The position numbers were made by a program, and so were the translations under genes. 64,000 nt of DNA from JAWKWH01 sp963669415 (GTDB lineage: Bacteria > Pseudomonadota > Alphaproteobacteria > Rhizobiales > Rhizobiaceae): assembly GCA_963669415.2 (NCBI GenBank), contig CAXXPS010000003.1:248001-312000 (forward strand), given 5' to 3'. The notes below the pieces were generated by a model that searched no databases, was not told the origin of the DNA, and was given only the letters and a program-made list of their open reading frames with translations. Numbering within the stretch: the first letter of the stretch is position 1; every line of letters begins with the position of its first letter. Shown here piece after piece: positions 54,191-62,509 of the stretch.

Positions 54191-55110
54191 GTGGCAAATA
54201 TCAACGCGTTGCATATTATCCCGGCTGTGCGCTGGAGGGCACTGGCCATGCCTACAACCGCTCTACCAAAGCAGTTGGCAAGAAGCTTGGCCTCGACCTG
54301 GTGGAGTTGAAGAACTGGAACTGCTGCGGGGCGATGGAGGTCAAGAACATCGACCCGAAGCTGCAGACCTATCTGTCAGCCCGCAATCTTTCGATCGCCA
54401 AGGATATGGGGTTCGATACAGTGATGGCCCCCTGCAATGGTTGCTATCACAATCTGAAAAAGGCCGAGTATGACCTGGAGCACGACGTCGAATCCGTCGA
54501 AGTCAATGACCGGCTGGCGACCAAAGCGGGGCACACAAAGTATCAATCCGGTGAGGTCGAGACAATCCATGCACTCGATTGGATCAAGCATTCCATCGGC
54601 GAGGAGGGGCTGAAGGAGCGGGTTAAAAATTCGCTGCAGGGTCTGAAAATCGCCAATTATTACGGCTGCATGTATACGCGCCCGCGCCACATCTTTCCCG
54701 AAAAGGACGCCGGGCCAGGATCGGAATCGACTTCGAATCCGCATTTCATGGATGATTTGCTGGCGGCTGCGGGGGCTGAGAATGTTGACTATCCTCTGAA
54801 AACAGCCTGCTGCGGTGGCGCCCACACACTGTCAGATTCGGATACATCGACCAGGCTGGTTCTTAACCTGCTCGAAACGGCGGAAGCGTGCGGCGCCGAT
54901 GTGATCGCCACCGAATGCCCCACCTGCCACAGCGGATTGGAAATGCACCAGAAAAGGGCCGAAACGGAATTCGGCCGCAAAACCAAAGTGAACATCCTCT
55001 ATTTCACACAACTTCTTGGTTTGGCGCTCGGCTTGTCACAGCGGAAAGTCGGCATCCACGAGAACCTGTCAGATTCGCGGGATCTCTTGTTTGAGAAGAG
55101 GATTGGTTGA
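54187..55110 (+). CDS. shdrB2: sHdr complex catalytic subunit sHdrB2
   Basis: The 307-residue HdrB-like protein has two CCG domains. YYPGCALEGTGHAYN, NWNCCGAMEV and APCNGCYHN form the first; YYGCMYTRPRH, TACCGGAHTLSD and TECPTCHSGLE form the second. These Cys bind non-cubane [4Fe-4S] clusters that cleave a disulfide or persulfide. ATG 54187 overlaps the shdrC2 stop; the frame is open further upstream but lacks homology. It is followed by a TGATG overlap with the next small gene. Confidence 0.93.
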   Translation: MSGKYQRVAYYPGCALEGTGHAYNRSTKAVGKKLGLDLVELKNWNCCGAMEVKNIDPKLQTYLSARNLSIAKDMGFDTVMAPCNGCYHNLKKAEYDLEHDVESVEVNDRLATKAGHTKYQSGEVETIHALDWIKHSIGEEGLKERVKNSLQGLKIANYYGCMYTRPRHIFPEKDAGPGSESTSNPHFMDDLLAAAGAENVDYPLKTACCGGAHTLSDSDTSTRLVLNLLETAEACGADVIATECPTCHSGLEMHQKRAETEFGRKTKVNILYFTQLLGLALGLSQRKVGIHENLSDSRDLLFEKRIG

Positions 55111-55607
55111 TGGGTGCGCCTCTCAAGGCAGGTGCCGATTCCGTGGCGATACGCTCTACGGTAATCGGACGGTTGGACGAGATTGCCAGTCTGGATGAGG
55201 TTGATCTTGTATCTGGCAGGGAAGTTGTTGCAGCCGAATTATTGCAGATCGGCGAAAGGGCGCTCGAATCGTGGCTGAAGAGCCAAGACAGAAATATTGA
55301 GGAACGGCCGGTTGAAGGCTTCCGTTTACTTGGCTTGCATCGTCAAGGTGCACGGGGCGACCCCTCATTCAATGCTTGTCGAGAGACCTGCAGAGAGCTG
55401 GTCTATCGAACCAATTGCGCGCGGCTCGGATCGGAAAAAGTCGAAATAGTCCGGCACCTGCGGCTTGGCGCGATGGTTGCCCGCCATCTTGTTTTGTTCA
55501 TTGACGGCAAGCTGGAAACGTCAGGCCTTGGCGAGTTTTGCTGCTCGTCGCGGCAGCTACGGACTACCATGGTTGGCGACAGGCCGACCAACGAAGAACA
55601 GGAGTGA
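55110..55607 (+). CDS. Small protein between shdrB2 and lbpA, unknown function
   Basis: The 165-residue product is not recognised. It is soluble, with Cys in SFNACRETCRELVYRTNCARLG and FCCSSRQL, a spacing that could bind a metal or carry sulfur. HRQGARGDPSF and LRLGAMVARHLVLFIDGKLE look like a conserved body. ATG 55110 overlaps the shdrB2 stop and is preferred to TTG 55107. It is separated from lbpA by six bases. In the simplest shdr operons lbpA follows shdrB2 directly, so this is an added gene. Confidence 0.75.
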   Translation: MGAPLKAGADSVAIRSTVIGRLDEIASLDEVDLVSGREVVAAELLQIGERALESWLKSQDRNIEERPVEGFRLLGLHRQGARGDPSFNACRETCRELVYRTNCARLGSEKVEIVRHLRLGAMVARHLVLFIDGKLETSGLGEFCCSSRQLRTTMVGDRPTNEEQE

Positions 55608-55613
55608 TTGATC

Positions 55614-56063
55614 ATGCCGACAGTACGTGGCTGCGAGCTTCCCGATGATTTGCTTTACGATGTCGACAACAACATCTGGTACCGCGAAGGCGGTGACGGA
55701 ACGGTTACTCTTGGCATGACCGCAGTTGCCGCCGCCATGGCCGGCTCGTTGGTGGCTTTCACTCCAAAGAAGGTCGGCCGCTCTGTTAAGGAAGGCAAAT
55801 CTTGCGCCACCGTCGAATCCGGTAAATGGGTCGGACCGGCGAAGATTGCCTTCGAAGCGGAGGTAGCTGAAGTCAATGAGGATCTGATTGGCAATCCAAA
55901 ACTGGCAAACGAAGAGCCGTATGGCGCAGGCTGGATGGTCAAGGTTTTACCGGTCGATTGGAATTCGGCCGCCACAAATCTGACTCTGGGTTCCGAAGTT
56001 GCTGGACCTTATGAGGCCAAAATGGCAGCCGACGAGTTTGTTGGCTGTGAGGACAGTTCATAG
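55614..56063 (+). CDS. lbpA: Lipoate-binding protein LbpA (GcvH-like)
   Basis: The 149-residue protein has the GcvH-like lipoyl domain: the lipoylated Lys71 lies in CATVESGKWVGPAKI, with GRSVKEGKS before it and DLIGNPKLANEEPYGAGWMVKV after. LbpA carries the lipoyl arm that accepts sulfur or transfers electrons in the sHdr pathway; it does not act in glycine cleavage. ATG 55614 with CAGGAG nine bases ahead is preferred to TTG 55608. It is modified by the lipS1-lipT-lipS2-ligase set at 41-45.6 kb. Confidence 0.94.
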   Translation: MPTVRGCELPDDLLYDVDNNIWYREGGDGTVTLGMTAVAAAMAGSLVAFTPKKVGRSVKEGKSCATVESGKWVGPAKIAFEAEVAEVNEDLIGNPKLANEEPYGAGWMVKVLPVDWNSAATNLTLGSEVAGPYEAKMAADEFVGCEDSS

Positions 56064-56132
56064 AGCGCGGCCGGACCGCCGATTGGACGGTCTGCCGCAT
56101 AACAGGGCCGGGCAACCGGCGGGAGAAGTGAA

Positions 56133-56633
56133 ATGAACGCAGAAGCAGGAACTAATGCGAAAGCAATGAGCTTGATCGTGACCAAGGGGTCGCTAGATTG
56201 GGCTTATCCACCCTTCATCTTGGCCACAACTGCCGCGGCAATGGGGTTGAACGTCTCGATGTTCTTCACCTTCTACGGTTTGACTCTATTGAAAAAGAAG
56301 CTGGATCTTCAAGTGACCACGTTAGGCAATCCGGCCATGCAGATGCCAATGATGGGTATGCATATGGGTATGCCAAATATCGTCAGTGCAATTCCGGGCG
56401 CTGACGCCGCCGCAAGCGCAATGATGAAGAACCTGATCAAGAAGAAGGGTGTTGCATCGATCGAAGAACTGCGTGACATGGCCGTCGAATCCGAAGTCAA
56501 GATGATTGCCTGCCAAATGACGATGGACCTGTTCGAATATGAGATGGATGACTTGATCGACGGACCCGAACTTGGTGGTGCTGCAACCTATATCGAAGAT
56601 GCCAGTGGCGCGCAGATCAACCTGTTTATCTAG
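56133..56633 (+). CDS. DsrE2-like protein with a Met-rich loop
   Basis: The 166-residue protein matches the DsrE2 group: SLIVTKGSLDWAYPPFILATTAAAMG, then VSMFFTFYGLTLLKKK, and VKMIACQMTMDLFEYEMDDLI with a conserved Cys. The loop NPAMQMPMMGMHMGMPN near 66-82 is very Met-rich. The first hydrophobic stretches may dip into the membrane. DsrE2 proteins accompany TusA in sulfur transfer; tusA follows by 45 bases. The start ATG 56133 has GGGAGAAGTGAA ahead of it. Confidence 0.85.
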   Translation: MNAEAGTNAKAMSLIVTKGSLDWAYPPFILATTAAAMGLNVSMFFTFYGLTLLKKKLDLQVTTLGNPAMQMPMMGMHMGMPNIVSAIPGADAAASAMMKNLIKKKGVASIEELRDMAVESEVKMIACQMTMDLFEYEMDDLIDGPELGGAATYIEDASGAQINLFI

Positions 56634-56678
56634 CTTTGCCGGAATTTGGCACTAGAGCATTTCAAAGGAGAATTGACC

Positions 56679-56906
56679 ATGGCCGACCAGGTTTTGGACA
56701 CGAAAGGTCTCAACTGTCCGTTGCCCATTCTCAAAGCCAAGAAGGCATTGAATGACATGGCGACCGGCGCCACCCTTGAGATCCTGGCGACTGATCCGGG
56801 TGCTGTGAAAGACTTCGAAGCCTTTTGCCGGACAACCGGCAATGAATTGGTCGAATCTACCGAGGAAGACAAGATTTTCCGCTTTGTCATCCGCCGGGCC
56901 GCCTGA
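56679..56906 (+). CDS. tusA: Sulfur carrier protein TusA
   Basis: The 75-residue protein has the TusA signature DTKGLNCPLPILKAKKAL with the sulfur-accepting Cys13. GATLEILATDPGAVKDFEAFC follows. TusA hands persulfide sulfur between rhodaneses, DsrE proteins and the sHdr complex in the cytoplasm. ATG 56679 with AAAGGAGAATTGACC is clearly the start. It is the last gene of the shdr operon and converges with soxB. Confidence 0.95.
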   Translation: MADQVLDTKGLNCPLPILKAKKALNDMATGATLEILATDPGAVKDFEAFCRTTGNELVESTEEDKIFRFVIRRAA

Positions 56907-56928
56907 GAACCTTCATTGGGCCAATTGA

Positions 56929-58632
56929 TCAGAGCCCGGAGATTTTGACTGCCTGGCTCTCCGGCACCTTTACCGTGCCAAGCTTCGATATATGTGTTTC
57001 CATCAGGTCGTAAATCGCCGGTCCTTCGGTGTTTTCGTTCACGGACGCCCAACCACCAACAACATAGGAGCGGTCCGCTTCGATTGGATCGCCGCTGCCG
57101 ACAAGCCGCATATCCGAGATGCGGTTGCCGATTTCTTCTTTCGGTGCGCAGGTGTAACTCATCCCACCGACACGAACCATGTCGCCACCCTGCTGCAAGA
57201 ACGGATCCTTGTTGAACAGGTTGTCGCAAACGTCCTCCAGGATTGCTTTAATCTGCGCGCCGGTGAATTCCAACCTGTAGACGTTGGGGTAGTTCATTGA
57301 TGTTTGGGTGTAGAGGTCATCGATGGTGATGTCTTGACCGGGCAGCAATGTCGTGCCCCATCGGAAGCCCGGCGACAGCGCGATTTCGGTGTCACGTTCG
57401 GCCATGATACCGTGACAAATGAGGTCATCCCACGTTCCATTAAAATTGCCGCGCCGGTAAAGCAGATTTTCGGTCTTACCGATCACCCTGTTGATCTCCT
57501 CTTTATGAGGATCCCTAAATTCTGCAATTTTTGTTGCCATCTCGGCATCAGATGCGATGACATCGGAGAAGACCGGAATAAGTTTCGAACTGAAACCGGT
57601 GACTTTTCCGCCACTTATCTCCAGATCGACCCTGCCGACGAACTTGCCATGGGAACCGGACGCCAGCAGAAGCGTGTCACCGATCTGAACGGCTGCTGGT
57701 GTTGCATCATGTGTATGTCCGGTCAGAATCACGTCGATGCCGTTAACGACAGAGGCAATCTTCCTATCGACATCAAAACCGTTGTGGGACAGCAGAACAA
57801 CCACTTCTGCACCTTCACCGCGAGCCGCATCGACATTTGACTGCAGAACGTCGGGCCGAATGCCGAAGGACCAGTTGGGGATCATCCAGCCCGGGTTTGC
57901 TATCGGCGTATAGGGCATTGCCTGGCCGATCACCGCGACCTTCACACCGCCTCTTTCGAAGAATGCGGTGCTCTCAAATACCGGCTCTTCCCATTCGTTG
58001 TCGACGATGTTGGAGGCGAGAAATGGGTAGCCCATATCCTCAATAATTTCGAGTACGCGATCTTCGCCGAAGGTGAACTCCCAATGGCCCACCATTGCGT
58101 CCGGCTTTAGCAGCTTCATGCAATCGACAACGTCCTGGCCGTCATATTTCAGCGAAGTATAAGAGCCTTGCCAGGTATCGCCGCCGTCTAAAAACAGCAC
58201 CTTGTCGTCGCCACGCTCGGCACGGATTGCTTTGACAACCGTAGCCACACGGTCGAGACCGCCCATCCTGCCATAGACTTTGGCAAGGTTGACATAATCG
58301 ACCATGGTGAACGCGTGTGCTGCGGCCGATCCCGGCGTGATGCCAAAATGCTCCAGAAATGCCTCGCCAACCAAATGCGGCGGTACGCCCTCGGCTTCAC
58401 CGACACCGATATTTGTGCCGGGCGGGCGGAAATAAACCGGCGCCAATTGCGCATGCACATCGGTGAAATGCACCAGCGTCACCTGGCCCTTGCTGTCGAA
58501 ACTGAGCAGATCGTCCTGCGTCAGTCGTTGCTGGGCCAGTGCCCGGGTTAGACTACCACCAAAACCGGCTGCCCCTCCGAGGGAAAGCCCGGCGATTGCG
58601 CTGAATTGCAGTAAGTCACGGCGCGTGATCAT
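56929..58632 (-). CDS. soxB: Thiosulfohydrolase SoxB
   Basis: The 567-residue dimanganese hydrolase releases sulfate from SoxY-bound thiosulfonate in the periplasm. A Tat signal (TRRDLLQFSAIAGLSLGG) is at the start. Metal-binding motifs are LVHFTDVHAQLAPVYF, FLDGGDTWQGSYTSL, AMVGHWEFTFGEDRV, VLLSHNGFDVD and ILTGHTHDATP, in the order of the SoxB/5'-nucleotidase family. GAGAAGG lies ahead of the ATG. It is the last gene of the soxXYZAB operon. Confidence 0.95.
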   Translation of the reverse strand: MITRRDLLQFSAIAGLSLGGAAGFGGSLTRALAQQRLTQDDLLSFDSKGQVTLVHFTDVHAQLAPVYFRPPGTNIGVGEAEGVPPHLVGEAFLEHFGITPGSAAAHAFTMVDYVNLAKVYGRMGGLDRVATVVKAIRAERGDDKVLFLDGGDTWQGSYTSLKYDGQDVVDCMKLLKPDAMVGHWEFTFGEDRVLEIIEDMGYPFLASNIVDNEWEEPVFESTAFFERGGVKVAVIGQAMPYTPIANPGWMIPNWSFGIRPDVLQSNVDAARGEGAEVVVLLSHNGFDVDRKIASVVNGIDVILTGHTHDATPAAVQIGDTLLLASGSHGKFVGRVDLEISGGKVTGFSSKLIPVFSDVIASDAEMATKIAEFRDPHKEEINRVIGKTENLLYRRGNFNGTWDDLICHGIMAERDTEIALSPGFRWGTTLLPGQDITIDDLYTQTSMNYPNVYRLEFTGAQIKAILEDVCDNLFNKDPFLQQGGDMVRVGGMSYTCAPKEEIGNRISDMRLVGSGDPIEADRSYVVGGWASVNENTEGPAIYDLMETHISKLGTVKVPESQAVKISGL

Positions 58633-58716
58633 GTAAGACCTTCTCCACGCTCAAGGCAAAGCCGAACTGTCAACCAACCTGAAAACGGCTGGACGGTTTG
58701 TTCAAATGATCGATAA

Positions 58717-58743
58717 ACGGTGGAGACTGGAATTCTCCACCGT
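58717..58743 (-). terminator. Hairpin between soxA and soxB
   Basis: ACGGTGGAG (58717-58725) and CTCCACCGT (58735-58743) form a perfect 9-bp stem around a 9-base loop, a few bases after the soxA stop. On the minus strand it is followed by TTATCGATC, a weak U-run. It may set relative levels of soxA and soxB by partial termination or by protecting the upstream mRNA. Confidence 0.5.
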
Positions 58744-58751
58744 AATCAGGA

Positions 58752-59609
58752 TTAATTCCTCACCGAAGGTGTTTCAACAGAGAGACCTTCGCCGCGAGAT
58801 GCCAAGTAAAGTTCAAGCGCGATGAACTCGTCCGAGCCGCGCTTGTAAGGCGTTGCACGAATATTTTTCATGCAACCGGAGAATCGGCGGTGGATAGATC
58901 CAAGCCCCGCCCATTTCAAACGATAGACCGGAAATCCATTGATGTGCCCCTGACTCAAATGATCAGCGCGTATCATCATGCCGAAGTTGGCCTCATGACA
59001 ATTTGCGCATGCCATATCCAATTGGCCGACGCGGGTATAATAGAGTTCCTTGCCCTTCTCCCACCAAGATTGCATTGGGCCATCGGTCTCAACATCAATC
59101 GCCATGCCACGCGATTGTAAGCCGATCAATGCGGTCATGCCCAACATCTGGGGAGCTTCCCATTTCCAGGCATCCGCACCCATCCGCTCTGTGCGGCACT
59201 CGTTGATGATGTTTTCCATAGTCTCTGGCTTGCCTTTTGCCTCATCCCAGCGCGGCAGGCCTACTCGCAATCCCTTAAAGTCGGAGACATCGTCATGACA
59301 ATTGGCACACGCCTTTCCTTCTGTGCCGTCGACGGTTTCGAATATGGATGCGGCGTTTTCAACCGCAAGCATGGCTGGATTCTCGAAATCATCCATTTGA
59401 AGGGCTTGTGTCTCAGGACTCCTGAAACGCCAACCCGAGTATAGATGATCAAAAGGAGAATCATCTGGAGCAGCAATATCAGTTACAATTTCTTCGCCAT
59501 CAATGAATAGCTTGTTTTCGTCAGGACCGGCCAGTGCGTATCCGCCTACACCAATCGCCAGCGCGAATGTAGCTGAGATAGTTGCGGCCTTGATATTGAA
59601 TTCCCTCAT
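58752..59609 (-). CDS. soxA: Cytochrome c subunit SoxA (diheme)
   Basis: The 285-residue protein, with SoxX, joins thiosulfate to the SoxY carrier. A signal peptide (TISATFALAIGVGGYALAG) is followed by two CxxCH sites, CANCH at 101-105 and CANCH at 201-205, so it is the diheme form. The active-site Cys ligand lies in RRFSGCMKNIRATPY near 246. It starts at ATG 59609 with GGGAGGGTAAAA ahead. It lies between soxZ and soxB. Confidence 0.95.
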   Translation of the reverse strand: MREFNIKAATISATFALAIGVGGYALAGPDENKLFIDGEEIVTDIAAPDDSPFDHLYSGWRFRSPETQALQMDDFENPAMLAVENAASIFETVDGTEGKACANCHDDVSDFKGLRVGLPRWDEAKGKPETMENIINECRTERMGADAWKWEAPQMLGMTALIGLQSRGMAIDVETDGPMQSWWEKGKELYYTRVGQLDMACANCHEANFGMMIRADHLSQGHINGFPVYRLKWAGLGSIHRRFSGCMKNIRATPYKRGSDEFIALELYLASRGEGLSVETPSVRN

Positions 59610-59649
59610 TTTTACCCTCCCACAAACCGATCTGGGGTTTGTCGTATCG

Positions 59650-59973
59650 TTATCCGACCGTTATCGATGCCTCGGTTGAGTATTCTGAGCCCTCATCATC
59701 GACCCAGAGAAAATTGAACGTTCCGCTTTCCTCAACCTTGACGCTGAATTCAAGATAGGGATTGGCAGACACACCAGGGTCGATGTCGGCTGAAAACACT
59801 TCTTTCCCATTGAGGGTTGCGACGAACCGATTAATAATCATGCGGGGGATCGGATTGCCTTCTTTATCCTTGCGCTGACCGGATTCCATTTTGTGGCTAA
59901 TTAGCGTCTTGATGGTAATGACGTCACCCGGTGACGCCTTCTTCGGAACCTTTACGCGTGGTTTTGATGCCAT
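59650..59973 (-). CDS. soxZ: Sulfur carrier complex subunit SoxZ
   Basis: The 107-residue SoxZ forms a heterodimer with SoxY in the periplasm. The pattern PRVKVPKKASPGDVITIKTLI at the N terminus, HKMESGQRKDKEGNPIPRMI and FNFLWVDDEGSEYSTEASITVG are the family signature. It has no signal and is exported with SoxY. It begins 20 bases after soxY. Length and motifs are normal. Confidence 0.95.
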   Translation of the reverse strand: MASKPRVKVPKKASPGDVITIKTLISHKMESGQRKDKEGNPIPRMIINRFVATLNGKEVFSADIDPGVSANPYLEFSVKVEESGTFNFLWVDDEGSEYSTEASITVG

Positions 59974-59993
59974 GATATTCGTCCTCTTGTCGT

Positions 59994-60449
59994 TCAGCCG
60001 CCGCAGCCGCCAATGGTGACCTTCACCTGATTCCTGGCCATCCTTACGGAACCGTCACCCATTTTGGCGACAGCAACGACATTTTGCGTCTTGGCCAAGC
60101 GGATGCGTGTTTTGGCTGCGGCCACACCGTTAGCGAGTGAGAAATTGAAGCGGATCACGTCTGCTCTTGGATTACCCTCAGCGAGAATGATCACTGATTT
60201 AACATTGTCGTCTTCTGTCATGGCGCTGTCGACAGAAACCCCGATCGGAACAGTGTTACCGTTCTCGGCAATTTCGGGTGTCGTTAACGAGATGCCTCCC
60301 ATTACGGGCTCAGCACCACCGGAAAATTCCTTGATTATGGCAGCAGCATCCTCGGGTGTTGCCCAGCTTTTAGTGGTTGGTCCGCCGAACATTGCGAATA
60401 CGACACCACCGGCGCCAACCGCTAAAGCACTGCGTCTGGTTACCTTCAT
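59994..60449 (-). CDS. soxY: Sulfur carrier protein SoxY
   Basis: The 151-residue SoxY carries the sulfur substrate on the Cys of its C-terminal GGCGG tail, which is intact (KVTIGGCGG). A Tat signal (TRRSALAVGAGGVVFAMF) exports the SoxYZ pair. The start is ATG 60449 (AAAAGGATGAGATCC ahead) or ATG 60458 three codons earlier. Next in the operon is soxZ. Confidence 0.95.
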   Translation of the reverse strand: MKVTRRSALAVGAGGVVFAMFGGPTTKSWATPEDAAAIIKEFSGGAEPVMGGISLTTPEIAENGNTVPIGVSVDSAMTEDDNVKSVIILAEGNPRADVIRFNFSLANGVAAAKTRIRLAKTQNVVAVAKMGDGSVRMARNQVKVTIGGCGG

Positions 60450-60469
60450 GGATCTCATCCTTTTGAGCG

Positions 60470-60934
60470 TTATTCGTCAGTAAGCGTTTTCAGATACGCA
60501 AGCACATCTTCCACCTGCTGCGCAGACAGAATTGTCTTGCCCTGGAACTTTTCTGCGGTCCTTGCTCCATTCACCAAACGATAAAACGACGGCATTATCG
60601 TTTCTTCACTTAGAGCGGCCTTGGAGTTAACAAGTATCGCACGCAACTCGCTTTCTTCCCAGCGTCCCGCGACGCCGTCCAGCGGAGGCCCGACTTCGCC
60701 ATGAAAAGGAAGTTCTGAAAGATCGGCATTTTGGTGGCATGCGAGGCAGTTGCCTTGTTTCCGGTTGGCAAATACTTTTCTGCCCTCAGCAGCATCGCCG
60801 GCAGCGCCTGTCAGCGACGCTGCAACCATACCATCCTCCATTTTGACGTCATCCGGTCCGACTACACCCGCAAACGCAGGTATTGCGAATGCAATACTCG
60901 CACAGACAGGTAGAAACAGTCGTGCCTTCTTCAT
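60470..60934 (-). CDS. soxX: Cytochrome c subunit SoxX
   Basis: The 154-residue monoheme cytochrome has a signal peptide (ARLFLPVCASIAFAIPAFAG) and CLACH at 63-67. A Met115 in EETIMPSFYR is the likely axial ligand. It forms the SoxXA thiosulfate-binding enzyme with SoxA. ATG 60934 with GGAGGAGTACGGGCC ahead is preferred to the open frame further upstream. It leads the soxXYZAB operon. Confidence 0.95.
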   Translation of the reverse strand: MKKARLFLPVCASIAFAIPAFAGVVGPDDVKMEDGMVAASLTGAAGDAAEGRKVFANRKQGNCLACHQNADLSELPFHGEVGPPLDGVAGRWEESELRAILVNSKAALSEETIMPSFYRLVNGARTAEKFQGKTILSAQQVEDVLAYLKTLTDE

Positions 60935-61036
60935 GGCCCGTACTCCTCCCAGTTTTATGCCGGTGCGTGATTCCGCACCGCCCTCCGGAGAGCATGCTAT
61001 GTCCGATTTCAAAGGCAATCAATGCTTAAATAGCAA

Positions 61037-61048
61037 TTTTTGAATATG
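61037..61048 (-). promoter_or_regulatory. Half-site-like motif ahead of soxX
   Basis: On the minus strand the sequence ACATATTCAAAA (61048-61037) resembles the ACATTCAAA half site at 38840 and 48011, with two extra bases. It lies about 105 bases ahead of the soxX start, in the 132-base gap after soxW. Confidence 0.3.
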
Positions 61049-61066
61049 TCGTGTTTTGCCAGATAG

Positions 61067-61651
61067 TTAATCGGTGTTTTCTTCACCTGACGCCGAACGT
61101 TCGCTTATCCGCCGCGCATGAAATCGTTGGAAATCCTCGTCGCTGTCATATCCCTTTTCATGGACCCAGGTGAAGAAGTCGAGAAACGTGCCTTTGCGAA
61201 ACGAGCCGGGCATGGCGGCTACAGCTGCTGCCCGAGCATTCTCACCGTCCGCGATCTCTTCTGGCAGGAACAATATGGTTGGCGTGAACAGCACACCCCA
61301 TTTGCGTGCAGCGGTTTTCTCCGTCAGTTCCTCGCCATCGCTATCGATCACTTCCTCATCGCCGTAGAGATTATATTGGACAATCATGAAGTTTGCTTCG
61401 ATGAAAGCACGAACTTCGGGATCCGTCAGGACGTTTTCGTGAACTTCCTTGCAATAGATGCAACCAATCTGCTCGAAGATAAGCGCCAAACGCTTGCCTT
61501 CAGCTCTGGCTGTTTCAACATCTTCAACAATGTCCCGGAAAGTTATTGAGAACCATTCCTGCTTGTGAAGGCCGTCATCGCCAATTTCGACAGCGCTTGC
61601 GGTCCAACTGCATCCGACAAGTATTAGAATTGCGGCGAATATTCGAGTCAT
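61067..61651 (-). CDS. soxW: Exported thioredoxin SoxW
   Basis: The 194-residue protein has a signal peptide (IFAAILILVGCSWTASAV) and a thioredoxin-like site GCIYCKEVHENVL with Cys64 and Cys67, the SoxW pattern. GVLFTPTILFLPEE holds the cis-Pro. It reduces oxidised Sox proteins (mainly SoxY) with electrons from SoxV. GGAGGACACG precedes the ATG, nine bases after soxV. Confidence 0.92.
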   Translation of the reverse strand: MTRIFAAILILVGCSWTASAVEIGDDGLHKQEWFSITFRDIVEDVETARAEGKRLALIFEQIGCIYCKEVHENVLTDPEVRAFIEANFMIVQYNLYGDEEVIDSDGEELTEKTAARKWGVLFTPTILFLPEEIADGENARAAAVAAMPGSFRKGTFLDFFTWVHEKGYDSDEDFQRFHARRISERSASGEENTD

Positions 61652-61660
61652 CGTGTCCTC

Positions 61661-62395
61661 CTATCCGATAGTTTGGAATGCTGGAAAAGTATCGATCATC
61701 CATTGGGCAATCAGCGACATTGAGCCGGTGATGAACAAAATCCCTGTCAAGACCAGAAGTCCGCCCATCACCTTTTCAACCGTTCCCATGTGCTTGCGGA
61801 AGCGGTTTGCCCAGCTGAGAAATCGTCCTGCGAAAACTGCTGCCAGCAGAAAAGGCAGGCCAATGCCCAGAGAATAAACCGCAAGCAAAACTGCGCCTCG
61901 CAGTGCGGTTTCCTCTGCTCCGGCGACGAACAGGATTGCTGCCAAGACAGGTCCGACGCACGGTGTCCAGCCAAAAGCAAAGGCCAGTCCCATAACATAT
62001 GCGCCGACAAGCCCTACCGGGCGATTTGTTATGTTCAAACGCGCCTCGCGATAGAGTAAGCCGATGCGAAAGACGCCCAGAAAATGCAAGCCCATCACGA
62101 TTATGATCAATCCAGCGATAACCGATAGCGTATCGAAGTGTTGTGCAATGGACTGGCCGACAATCGACGCCGTTGCTCCCAAAGCAACAAACACCGTGGA
62201 GAATCCGAGCACAAACAGAGTGGCCGAAACGACAATTCTTCTCGAAGCGCCGGGATCAATCGTTTCACCGGACAATTGCGAGAAGCTCATACCCGCCAGA
62301 TATGCCAGATAAGGTGGTACAATGGGCAGCACACAAGGTGAAACAAAAGAAAGCAGCCCTGCGAGAAATGCCGCGCCTATGCTGATATCCAACAT
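61661..62395 (-). CDS. soxV: CcdA-family thiol-disulfide transporter SoxV
   Basis: The 244-residue membrane protein has the paired Cys motifs FVSPCVLPIVPPYLAYLAGM (near 18-37) and GWTPCVGPVLAAIL, with about six helices. It passes electrons from cytoplasmic thioredoxin to SoxW. It heads the minus-strand soxVW unit and is divergent from soxS, with 114 bases between. Both are probably SoxR-regulated from that region. Confidence 0.93.
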   Translation of the reverse strand: MLDISIGAAFLAGLLSFVSPCVLPIVPPYLAYLAGMSFSQLSGETIDPGASRRIVVSATLFVLGFSTVFVALGATASIVGQSIAQHFDTLSVIAGLIIIVMGLHFLGVFRIGLLYREARLNITNRPVGLVGAYVMGLAFAFGWTPCVGPVLAAILFVAGAEETALRGAVLLAVYSLGIGLPFLLAAVFAGRFLSWANRFRKHMGTVEKVMGGLLVLTGILFITGSMSLIAQWMIDTFPAFQTIG

Positions 62396-62470
62396 GCGGA
62401 CAACCGCCTCCCGGAATGATCCGTTTTGCCCTGCAGCGAAAGATGGACTTGCGCGTGCAATCGGTGTAAA

Positions 62471-62490
62471 TATTCACTATTCACTATATA
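62471..62490. promoter_or_regulatory. AT-rich repeat in the soxV-soxS divergent region
   Basis: TATTCAC (62471-62477) is repeated at once (62478-62484) and followed by TATATA (62485-62490), 20 bases ahead of the soxS start. It is a plausible SoxR binding region or -10 element for soxS. ATATTCA also resembles the motif ahead of soxX. Confidence 0.4.
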
Positions 62491-62509
62491 TCAGATTCAG
62501 GGATCAGCA

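Noticed and set aside
55614..56063. LbpA as the glycine-cleavage H protein GcvH
   Set aside because: The lipoyl-lysine sits in ESGKW, and the genes around it are shdr, dsrE2 and tusA, with no gcvT or gcvP.
57304..57840. Open frame (178 codons) opposite soxB
   Set aside because: It is antisense to conserved soxB motifs and lacks a family.
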